Below are positions 1-7,040 of a DNA stretch of 64,000 nt, in pieces. The stretch is from Marinifilum_A sediminis. GTDB lineage: Bacteria; Bacteroidota; Bacteroidia; Bacteroidales; Marinifilaceae. Where the stretch lies: contig CANMCX010000001.1 in the NCBI GenBank assembly GCA_947496465.1, positions 992,001-1,056,000 on the forward strand, written 5' to 3'. A program made the translations under genes and the position numbers. Position 1 is the first letter of the stretch; each line of letters starts with the position of its first letter. The notes below the pieces were generated by a model. The model searched no databases, was not told where the DNA came from, and saw only the letters and a list, made by a program, of their open reading frames with translations.

Positions 1-893
1 GCAAACACGGTATATTTCTTTACAAAATCCCAATCGATAGCCTCTGGCTGATTGTAAACAATTTCGTGAGCAATATAATTCCAAATTGCCAAGTCGGTAT
101 TTGGCTTGAAAATGATTTCGATATCTGCCAAGTCGGAAGTACGATTGGTATAAGTAGACAAGTTAATCACCTTAGTTCTTTCAGGATGACTCAACTTATT
201 TTCGGTAATTCTCGACCATAGAATCGGATGCATCTCCGCCATATTGGCTCCCCAGGTAACAACGGTATCGGTAATTTCCATATCGTCGTAGTTCCCTGCC
301 GGCTCATCGATACCGAAAGCCTGAATAAATGCAACCACAGCCGACGCCATACAGTGACGGGCATTCGGGTCGATATTATGTGAACGGAAACCTGCCTTCA
401 TCAGTTTTGAAGCAGCATATCCTTCCATAATGGTATACTGACCGGAACTGAAGATACCAATACCAGTTGGTCCCAATTCTTTCATCGCCGATTTCATGTG
501 CTTCTCCATTTCGTCGAAGGCACGTTCCCAGCTAATGGTTTTAAATTTTCCGTTTTTGTCGAATTCCCCATTCTCATTCATACGAAGCAATGGTTTCTTC
601 AGACGGTCGGCACCGTACATTATTTTGGCATTAAAATAGCCTTTGATACAATTCAATCCACGGTTTACAGGTGCCAATGGATCTCCTTTTACAGCAAGTA
701 TTTTATCATCTTTGGTGGCAATCATGATACCACAACCAGTACCACAAAATCGGCATACAGCCTTATCCCACGACCAGCCTTTTTCGGCTTCGCGAGCCTC
801 TGCTTTAAGAGTTTCAGGAATGGCAACGCCAACCGCTGTTGCTGCTGCTATAGCCGCCGAACTCTTTAAAAAATCACGCCTTGCTAGTTTCAT
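1..893 (-). CDS. napA: NapA-type periplasmic molybdopterin oxidoreductase (nitrate reductase catalytic subunit), 3' end outside window
   Basis: About 297 N-terminal residues are visible; the gene runs off the left edge. It opens with a twin-arginine signal (RRDFLK, residues 5-10) and an alanine-rich stretch, so the enzyme is exported folded. The [4Fe-4S] site follows the NapA spacing C47-x2-C50-x3-C54-x27-C82 (CRFCGTGC, then NRGLNCIKGY). DPNARHCMASAV around C181 matches the NapA segment that supplies the cysteine ligand to molybdenum. The family reduces nitrate to nitrite in the periplasm with bis-MGD molybdenum. It is the last of four same-strand genes (ferredoxin, NrfD, cytochrome c, napA), which probably form its electron supply. 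No napB or napC is seen. A related NapA-like reductase with another substrate cannot be excluded from the N-terminus alone. Confidence 0.85.
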   Translation of the reverse strand, partial: MKLARRDFLKSSAAIAAATAVGVAIPETLKAEAREAEKGWSWDKAVCRFCGTGCGIMIATKDDKILAVKGDPLAPVNRGLNCIKGYFNAKIMYGADRLKKPLLRMNENGEFDKNGKFKTISWERAFDEMEKHMKSAMKELGPTGIGIFSSGQYTIMEGYAASKLMKAGFRSHNIDPNARHCMASAVVAFIQAFGIDEPAGNYDDMEITDTVVTWGANMAEMHPILWSRITENKLSHPERTKVINLSTYTNRTSDLADIEIIFKPNTDLAIWNYIAHEIVYNQPEAIDWDFVKKYTVF

Positions 894-944
894 ATATTTT
901 GAATGTTATATATTTCTAATTCTATTACTTAAAAACTCTTTATT

Positions 945-1040
945 CACCCTTTCGCCTATCGGCACTTTCCCTAGGAGGGAAAGACTCCTTGTTTTTACCA
1001 TTCTCCCTTTTTAGGGGAGATCCCGACAGGGAGAGGGGTG
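945..1040. repeat. ~96-bp imperfect inverted repeat between cytochrome c and napA genes (copy 1)
   Basis: The segment starts CACCCTTTCGCCTATCGG and ends GACAGGGAGAGGGGTG, so its ends are imperfectly inverted. It contains two internal hairpins (TTTCCCTaggaGGGAAA and the CTCCCTTTTTAGGGGAG area). A related copy lies at 3331-3443 in the same operon and the same orientation. It looks like a short MITE-like or REP-bimer element sitting in the intergenic mRNA. No coding capacity is seen. Confidence 0.7.
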
Positions 1041-1065
1041 TTAGGAGCAATAGTTAATTTTAAGA

Positions 1066-1956
1066 CTATGCCTCCTCCTTATTGGCTTTATTGATTCCTC
1101 GCAAGCCAATTACAATAAAGAGCAGTACGAACCACACACCAAATACGGTGATGAAGAAACTTACCTTCAACCAAACCGGAGCCATTTTATCGGTACTCCA
1201 TAGGTGACGTCCTTCTATTGCCGATTTGCGAACAGTAGGCTGAACCATGGTGAGCATTTCGTCTTTCTTTGCTCTGGCAAATCCTTTGGTAGCTTTTACC
1301 ATTACACTCAATTTTCCTTCTTCGTCGCCAGGCATAGTAGCATCAACATCGATATAAGCAATACCTAAATCGTTGGTTTGTGCTTTGCCCAAAAGATATT
1401 TCCCAAAGGTTCCCATTACATATGCAGCAACGCTTACTTCTGGCTGTGGCTGCTCTTCTGCAAACACTTTAACCACCAACTTGTCAACATTATCATCAAA
1501 ACCAAGACTCATGGTGTACTCAGGAATCACAACACCTTCCATATCAGGCAGCTCTTGCTTATAGTCTTTGTTAAAACTACGGATGTAAGCAATCAGATTC
1601 CACAATTCGTCATCTGCGAAAGCATCTTCGAACTTAGGCATGGTACCACGACCCGCCTTAATTTTATGGAACAATGCCCCATCGGTTTGCAACTGGAACT
1701 GATCCGAAGCGGGATCACCCGGACTTGGCGCCATTGGCGTATAATCATCTTGACCCGGCGTACCGTGACATGACGTACAGGAGTTTTCGTAAGAGATTCT
1801 TCCCTCCAGAATCATATCATCATCAAAAAGGAAAGGACTTAGGTTCTCATTTTCTTTGGCAGGAACTTGCCAATCGCTTTGAGCATTCACATTTGCCACA
1901 GCCAAAAAGCAAAGGCAGAACAGAATGATCAATCTATATCGTTTCGTATTCTTCAT
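1066..1956 (-). CDS. Membrane-anchored c-type cytochrome subunit of the respiratory operon
   Basis: The 296-residue protein has an N-terminal signal peptide (residues 1-26, ending VNAQ), one haem c site C60-TS-C63-H64, and a likely methionine axial ligand at M106 in GRGTMPKFED, followed by the class I cytochrome helix DDELWNLIAYIRSF. The middle (about 150-225) is a beta-rich domain of unknown role. A single transmembrane helix near 265-288 anchors the C-terminus, leaving the haem domain in the periplasm. The gene follows the NrfD gene by 4 bases and precedes napA, so it may pass electrons from the membrane subunit to the molybdoenzyme; that role is inferred from context. Fusion of one haem domain to a C-terminal anchor differs from the usual diheme NapB. 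Confidence 0.85.
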   Translation of the reverse strand: MKNTKRYRLIILFCLCFLAVANVNAQSDWQVPAKENENLSPFLFDDDMILEGRISYENSCTSCHGTPGQDDYTPMAPSPGDPASDQFQLQTDGALFHKIKAGRGTMPKFEDAFADDELWNLIAYIRSFNKDYKQELPDMEGVVIPEYTMSLGFDDNVDKLVVKVFAEEQPQPEVSVAAYVMGTFGKYLLGKAQTNDLGIAYIDVDATMPGDEEGKLSVMVKATKGFARAKKDEMLTMVQPTVRKSAIEGRHLWSTDKMAPVWLKVSFFITVFGVWFVLLFIVIGLRGINKANKEEA

Positions 1957-1960
1957 CGTG

Positions 1961-3283
1961 CTATTTCTTATTGTGGTTAATTTCCTCTTTTACTTCCCAA
2001 ACCGGTATAATCGGGAACAGCTTGGCTAAAACAGTCATAATAAGCAGTACTATTATAAAGGAAGCCACCGTAACGGCAATCTCAGGAGTAGTAGGTGTAT
2101 AACCCGACCAACCTTCTGGAACATTCTGTATCGGATAGTAAGGAGCTAACTGTGTAGGAACCACGATCAATACTCTTTTGAACCATGCTCCCGCCAAAAT
2201 AATAATGGAGATTACAGCTAATGGCAAAGGTCTGCGCATTGGTCGGAACAAGATCAGAAGAAAAGGAATTACCAATCCGCCCAGTTGTACCATCCAGAAC
2301 ATTACCGATTCGTGTCCATATAACATTTCGTGTACGTGCTTGGCATCGGCAGTATTTGCCTTATATCCGGGCACGATAATTTCATTGATATTGAAATACA
2401 CATACACCAAGGCAACCAGCACCAATAATCTACCCATGCGATCGAAATGATCAACCGTAATGTAATCCTTCAGCTTGAAATTGTTACGGAAGAAATACAT
2501 GGCAATGATTACCGCTGCACAACCCGCCACAAAGGCGCCCGATACAAAGTAAGGACCGAATATTGGCGAATCCCAACCCGAACGAAGGGTCATGGCAAAC
2601 AGCCAGGAGGTAACCGTATGTATGGATAAGGCGATTGGAATAATCAGGATTAATAAGATACGCGTGTAGTTGTGCATGATCTTAAATTGCTTCGCTTTTC
2701 CGCTCCAGCCCAGTGCCAGAATCTTATACATTTTCTGCTGCCACTTCGGAACATCTTTCAGCTTATCGCGACAAAGCGCAATATCGGGCAACATAGGAAT
2801 GTAAAACAACAGAGCACTAATGGCAACATAGGTAACCACAACTGCGATATCCCAAACAATTGGTGATTGTACCCTACCGTGCATAAATACATTTAGCAAT
2901 CGGTCTGGTCTACCCATATCGGTAATGATAATTAAGCCTGCCACCATGGCAAAGGCTACTGCAACCAGCTCGGCAATACGAGCCAAAGGTTTTACCCAAT
3001 GCACATTCATCAGTCCCAGAACCGAGGAAATAAGCATACCAATTAAAGAGGTTGCCACAAAAAATACAAAATTGGAAATGTAGATGCCCCAGGATACATA
3101 GTCGTGAAGACCCGTTACGCCCAATCCGTTTGACAATTGTAGATAATAGTAGTACAAACAAATTATAAGTGAGACCGCAAGAAAGCCAAGCCATAGCTTG
3201 AATTTGCCTCCCCAGTTCACATTTTTTAAAAGATCCTGATCGATTTGCGATTCGCTCAGCTCTTTTGTTATCGTTTCATTCAT
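1961..3283 (-). CDS. NrfD/PsrC-family polytopic membrane subunit
   Basis: This is a 440-residue very hydrophobic protein with about ten transmembrane helices. Segments such as HDYVSWGIYISNFVFFVATSLIG and ITDMGRPDRLLNVFMHGR are typical of the NrfD/HybB/ActC family of quinol-interacting subunits, which have no haem. The family exchanges electrons between the quinone pool and a partner four-cluster ferredoxin; here the partner is the upstream gene at 3458-4357. The stop is 4 bases before the cytochrome c start, so the two are co-transcribed and probably translationally linked. The role as quinol dehydrogenase feeding NapA is inferred from synteny. Confidence 0.88.
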   Translation of the reverse strand: MNETITKELSESQIDQDLLKNVNWGGKFKLWLGFLAVSLIICLYYYYLQLSNGLGVTGLHDYVSWGIYISNFVFFVATSLIGMLISSVLGLMNVHWVKPLARIAELVAVAFAMVAGLIIITDMGRPDRLLNVFMHGRVQSPIVWDIAVVVTYVAISALLFYIPMLPDIALCRDKLKDVPKWQQKMYKILALGWSGKAKQFKIMHNYTRILLILIIPIALSIHTVTSWLFAMTLRSGWDSPIFGPYFVSGAFVAGCAAVIIAMYFFRNNFKLKDYITVDHFDRMGRLLVLVALVYVYFNINEIIVPGYKANTADAKHVHEMLYGHESVMFWMVQLGGLVIPFLLILFRPMRRPLPLAVISIIILAGAWFKRVLIVVPTQLAPYYPIQNVPEGWSGYTPTTPEIAVTVASFIIVLLIMTVLAKLFPIIPVWEVKEEINHNKK

Positions 3284-3330
3284 AGGAAATAGTCATTAGT
3301 AATTAGTCAATAGTTTATTGTTTTATCTTA

Positions 3331-3443
3331 CACCCTTTTGCCTGTCGGCATTTTCCCTAAAAGGGAAAAACTCTCAAACACAAAACAGTAATCTATTTTG
3401 TGTTTCTCCCCTTCTAGGGGAGATCCCAATAGGGAGAGGGGTG
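3331..3443. repeat. ~113-bp imperfect inverted repeat between ferredoxin and nrfD-type genes (copy 2)
   Basis: It begins CACCCTTTTGCCTGTCGGCA and ends ATAGGGAGAGGGGTG, matching the copy at 945-1040 in both terminal arms and in the internal TTTCCCTaaaaGGGAAA hairpin, with a longer and different centre (CACAAAAcagtaatctaTTTTGTG, itself a hairpin). The arms are conserved while the middle varies. That fits a folded RNA/DNA element or a small non-autonomous mobile repeat. Confidence 0.7.
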
Positions 3444-3457
3444 CATCAACCTCAAAC

Positions 3458-4357
3458 TTATCCCTCACTCTCTCTTGGAGGCAAATAGTAAACGCTTGGT
3501 TTGGTTCCCAGCTCAGGCATTAAGGTGTAAGCCGCATTCTCGTCGAGAAGAGCACTTAAGCGAACTGTTTTTCGGGTGGTACCGTTAGTGACCAAATCCT
3601 CGTTCTGATCGCCGAAGTAGTACACCCCATTCGGACAAGCCGATACACAGTAAGGCAATTTTCCTTCGCGCAACTGGTCAGCCGAGAAAGCACACTTGGT
3701 AACAGTTCCCTTCTTCTGAGGTACATTCAGTTCCATATCGTAAACCTCATCGGCATACTGATCGGAATTTTTAGGCTCAGTCCAGTTGAAAGTACGTGCA
3801 GAATAAGGACAGGCTGCCACGCAAAATCTGCAACCAATACAACGCTCATTATCGATCAATACAATTCCGTCTTGTCGCTTGAAAGTAGCATCAACAGGGC
3901 AAACTGATACGCATGGTGGGTTGTCGCAATGCTGACAGGTTTTTGGCATCCAATAAGAGGTGTTCTTTACCGGATCTTCCATTTCCAATACATTGATATG
4001 GTGCATTTCCGGTTTCAATTGGTGAGCACTTTGGCAAGCCTTCATGCACTTGCGTGCATTCTTACATTTTGCCAAATCTACCACCATTACAAATTTCTTT
4101 CCAGGGATTCCTTCACGACCCCGCTTTTGAAGATAGGTTAGATCCTGAATTTTGTCACCTGGCTTTAGGTGAGCAACATCAACTTCTACCAATTTGTTGT
4201 CGGGGGTGAGTACTTTTACCTTGTTGCCGCTGGCTTTGCCTGAATCGGAACAGCCTTGTAGTAGTAAGGCAGATCCGGCAACGGCACTGGCTCCTGCCAT
4301 TCCCAGGTTTTGCAGGAATCTTCTTCGGGACTTGTCGTTTTTTTTCGCCGTGTTCAT
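3458..4357 (-). CDS. Tat-exported four-[4Fe-4S] ferredoxin subunit (NrfC/DmsB/PsrB family)
   Basis: The 299-residue protein carries a twin-arginine signal (SRRRFLQNLGMAG, residues 10-22) that ends in a lipobox-like LLLQGC with C36, so it may be a Tat-exported lipoprotein on the periplasmic face. Four cysteine clusters follow: CKNARKCMKAC, CQHCDNPPCVSVCPVDA, CIGCRFCVAACPY, and CAF...CVSACP. This is the electron-wire subunit of the NrfD-type module. It is the first gene of the operon visible here, with a 457-bp untranslated interval before the next gene. A possible promoter lies in that gap but no clear motif was found. Confidence 0.9.
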   Translation of the reverse strand: MNTAKKNDKSRRRFLQNLGMAGASAVAGSALLLQGCSDSGKASGNKVKVLTPDNKLVEVDVAHLKPGDKIQDLTYLQKRGREGIPGKKFVMVVDLAKCKNARKCMKACQSAHQLKPEMHHINVLEMEDPVKNTSYWMPKTCQHCDNPPCVSVCPVDATFKRQDGIVLIDNERCIGCRFCVAACPYSARTFNWTEPKNSDQYADEVYDMELNVPQKKGTVTKCAFSADQLREGKLPYCVSACPNGVYYFGDQNEDLVTNGTTRKTVRLSALLDENAAYTLMPELGTKPSVYYLPPRESEG

Positions 4358-4697
4358 CTGTTATAATTGGTTTTTGATTTCGTACCAGATGGAACATTCC
4401 GATGACTAAAGATTCAACTCATTTGAGAGTTCTTTATTCCTTTAGGCACGGACGTTTCATAGATTTAAATTAGAGTTCAAGTATTAACTACTGAATAAAT
4501 ATATGAAATCTAAGACCTTATTAGCCTCGTTATGTTCATCCGAATCAATTGCGCATTACAGGATTTTAAGAGTTGAAGCTCTGAATACCCCATTATGCAA
4601 ACGTTGTAGAACATTTAATAGAAAAAGATAATCTCATCGTTTTATGCAGTTTGTATTTAGAATAAATTCAGATAGATGTTTTAAAACATTATTTAGT
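4358..4697. other. Intergenic region upstream of the respiratory operon, no gene seen
   Basis: This stretch of about 340 AT-rich bases lies between the ferredoxin start and the first REP-like hairpin. No convincing ORF, tRNA or strong hairpin was found. It should contain the promoter of the minus-strand respiratory operon. Confidence 0.5.
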
Positions 4698-4788
4698 CCT
4701 CGGGCTGAAGCCCGAGGCAATTCAGAGGCAATTCATGAGTTGTCTTCAGATTTGAATTGCCTCCAGATTCATCTGGAGGATATGAATA
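4698..4788. repeat. REP-like two-hairpin cassette, family 1 (downstream flank of transposase)
   Basis: Hairpin one is CCTCGGGCTGAAGCCCGAGG (4698-4717). A spacer rich in CAATTC and GAATTGC follows, then hairpin two CCTCCAGATTCATCTGGAGG (4760-4779) and GATATGAATA. The same order (hairpin, spacer, hairpin, GATATGAATA) recurs in the same orientation at 5317-5420. A third small palindrome GGGCTTTAGCCC (4799-4810) precedes the transposase stop codon. Confidence 0.8.
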
Positions 4789-4814
4789 GATAAAAACAGG
4801 GCTTTAGCCCAATT

Positions 4815-5264
4815 CTATGATTTGGAATATTTCACAAAACCAAATTTCTCAATCATTTCATTCTCCTCTTCATCAAATGATTTGTGGCTGTGATGAATCT
4901 CCTGATTCTTGATGTAATCCCTGACCTTATTCAATATAGATTGGCTTACAGAGACAGCATAATATTCTTCTTGCCATTGAAACAATGGTTTTTCGAATAC
5001 ATGTTTATTGATCCAATGTGATGATTCTCCCTTTATCATTCTCATAATTTTACTCAGAGTTTGATCACTTCCCAATGATACCAAACAATGACAATGATCT
5101 TTATACCCATTTATAAAATCGATATGAATTCCTTTGTCCATTGAATTCTTTCTAATGTGGTCCCACATCTTTTTTCTTAATTCTGGAGTTTCAAGAAAAG
5201 GTTCTCTGTATTTGGTGCTCCAAACAAAATGGATATACACTTTTACATGTGGCATATTGTTCAT
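4815..5264 (-). mobile_element. tnpA: IS200/IS605-like Y1 HUH transposase (TnpA / REP-associated)
   Basis: The 149-residue protein begins MPHVKVYIHFVWSTKYREPF, the classic start of the Y1 transposase fold. It has the metal-binding HUH motif in YKDHCHCLV and a C-terminal tyrosine in the helix KVRDYIKNQEIHH, the presumed nucleophile. These enzymes cut and rejoin single-stranded DNA at hairpin-bearing ends. No TnpB or accessory gene is next to it. Direct copies of a two-hairpin cassette flank it at 4698-4788 and 5317-5420, the layout expected either of an IS200 element with structured ends or of a REP/RAYT unit. Length and motifs are intact, so it is probably active. Confidence 0.88.
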
Positions 5265-5316
5265 ATTTAGGCAATAGGAAATTAACCAATTGAACAGAAC
5301 ATTGCAAATTTATTAT

Positions 5317-5420
5317 CCTCGGGTTAAAACCCGAGGCAATTCAAAGACAATTCAGAGGCAATTCATGAATTATCTCCAGATTATGAATTGCCCCCTGATT
5401 CATCAGGGGGGATATGAATA
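5317..5420. repeat. REP-like two-hairpin cassette, family 1 (upstream flank of transposase)
   Basis: CCTCGGGTTAAAACCCGAGG (5317-5336) is followed by a spacer nearly identical to that at 4718-4759, then CCCCCTGATTCATCAGGGGG (5391-5410) and GATATGAATA. The stem of hairpin two differs from the 4760 copy on both arms while keeping its pairing, so structure rather than sequence is conserved. Confidence 0.8.
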
Positions 5421-5638
5421 AACAAAGAAATATGCTTAATAATTTTGTTTAGAATATGTTTTGTTAATACATTTGAAATGATCGGAGGAATTTAGGCGTA
5501 TGATTATCGTTTTGAATCCTTTAAAACAATCCATTTCTCCTGTTTTCCTCATTGACAAGCCTCCATGAATAGACATAAGCATTGAGAATTTGCAGAATAT
5601 TATTGGAGGATGATCACTAAACTATAACTTTACTTATA

Positions 5639-7030
5639 ATGAAGAACATCTACTTAAAGTATCTCATCCTGTTGAGTGCTATGATTACCTGGTTTGGCTC
5701 ATCTGCTCAGGAAGAAAATATGGTGCTTAATCCCAGCTTCGAAAAGTTTGTAAAATGCCCACAGGGATACACCTCTATGAATAAGACTCATAGGTTGATT
5801 CCAGATTGGACTTATCCAAGCTTTACCACTCCCGATTATTTTAACGAATGTGGCGCCCGGGAAGTAAAAGTACCCGATAATTTTGCGGGCTACAGTAAAG
5901 CCAAATCAGGCAAAGGCTATATGGGTGCAATTCTAAGTGGAAGCAATCGCAATTTCAGGGAATATATTCAAGGGACTCTAAATCGTCCTATGATTCCGGA
6001 TCAAAAATATTGCGTTTCCTTTTGGTACAAATTGGCATCGGGAAGTAAGTTTGCTGTAGATCAGTTGGGCTTACACTTTACCGAAACAAAAATAGCCAAT
6101 GGCAATAAAACCTATCTAAATTTAAGAGCGGATTTAAGCAATAAAGAAGGTTTGTTTTTAGACAATACCGAAGAGTGGGTTCAGTTCTGCCAGGTATATA
6201 CAGCCAAAGGTGGTGAGGAGTTCTTTGTGGTAGGAAACTTCAAAAACTATGAAAACACCAACTATGTAGTAACCGGTCGCGATACCAAAAATAAAAAAGG
6301 CAAAGCCTACGCTTACTACTTTTTCGACGATTTTGAGATTCGCCCCCTAGTGGATTGCTCTGCCTGCGCATGTGTTCCGAAAGGATTAGAAACCGTGGTG
6401 ATTGATTCCTCTTATACAGGAGGTAAAAATCCGGTAACGGGTCAAATTACCAAAATTATAAACGATGGTGTCATTCATTTAGATATATCTGGCGGACAGC
6501 CTCCATATTATATTGACTGGAGCAATGGACTTAAAGACACAAAAAAACTTAGCAATTTAAAGGCTGGTACCTATACCTATCACGTAAGTGACCAGAACAA
6601 TTGCCACTCGCAAGGGACTATTACGTTTACTGAGCCTGAATTGCCAGAAGATGTGTTTACCGAAGAGCTAAGAAAAATTGAAGAAGGAGCTGCTCTTATT
6701 CTAGACAATATCTTTTTTGAGACCAACAAAAGTACTCTGCTACCCACCTCCTTTGAAGAGCTCGACAAGGTTGCCAATTTCTTACAAGAAGGAATCGTTA
6801 GCCAAATTCAGATTAGCGGACATACCGATAATAAAGGGTCCGATGAATTGAATGAGGGTTTAAGTCAGCGACGTGCCGAGTCTGTGGTGAAGTATCTTGT
6901 AAGTAAAGGAATCGATGCGAACAGAATGAAAGCGCTTGGCTACGGAGATTCAAGACCTTTAGATACCAACCAAAGCGTTGACGGTCGCTCGAAAAATCGC
7001 CGCGTGGAATTTTTAGTATTAAAAAAATAA
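5639..7030 (+). CDS. OmpA-family surface protein with SprB-like repeat
   Basis: The protein has 463 residues and a signal peptide (1-24, ending SSAQ). A large N-terminal beta-sandwich domain (about 25-245, starting NLVLNPSFE-like MVLNPSFEKF) resembles carbohydrate-binding-type domains seen in Bacteroidota OmpA proteins. Residues about 275-335 (HLDISGGQPPYYIDWSNG...AGTYTYHVSDQNNC) are a SprB-like repeat. The C-terminal OmpA domain (350-463) has ISGHTDNKGSDELNEGLS and NRRVEFLV, the peptidoglycan-binding residues. It is therefore an outer-membrane or periplasmic protein tied to the cell wall. Its stop is 10 bases before the next gene, so the two probably form an operon. Confidence 0.88.
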   Translation: MKNIYLKYLILLSAMITWFGSSAQEENMVLNPSFEKFVKCPQGYTSMNKTHRLIPDWTYPSFTTPDYFNECGAREVKVPDNFAGYSKAKSGKGYMGAILSGSNRNFREYIQGTLNRPMIPDQKYCVSFWYKLASGSKFAVDQLGLHFTETKIANGNKTYLNLRADLSNKEGLFLDNTEEWVQFCQVYTAKGGEEFFVVGNFKNYENTNYVVTGRDTKNKKGKAYAYYFFDDFEIRPLVDCSACACVPKGLETVVIDSSYTGGKNPVTGQITKIINDGVIHLDISGGQPPYYIDWSNGLKDTKKLSNLKAGTYTYHVSDQNNCHSQGTITFTEPELPEDVFTEELRKIEEGAALILDNIFFETNKSTLLPTSFEELDKVANFLQEGIVSQIQISGHTDNKGSDELNEGLSQRRAESVVKYLVSKGIDANRMKALGYGDSRPLDTNQSVDGRSKNRRVEFLVLKK

Positions 7031-7040
7031 GCCCCTACTT

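Noticed and set aside
498..1014. Two plus-strand open frames of 123 residues
   Set aside because: Both lie antisense to the NapA gene and the repeat beside it; the minus-strand frame has the signal, cysteine and molybdenum motifs.
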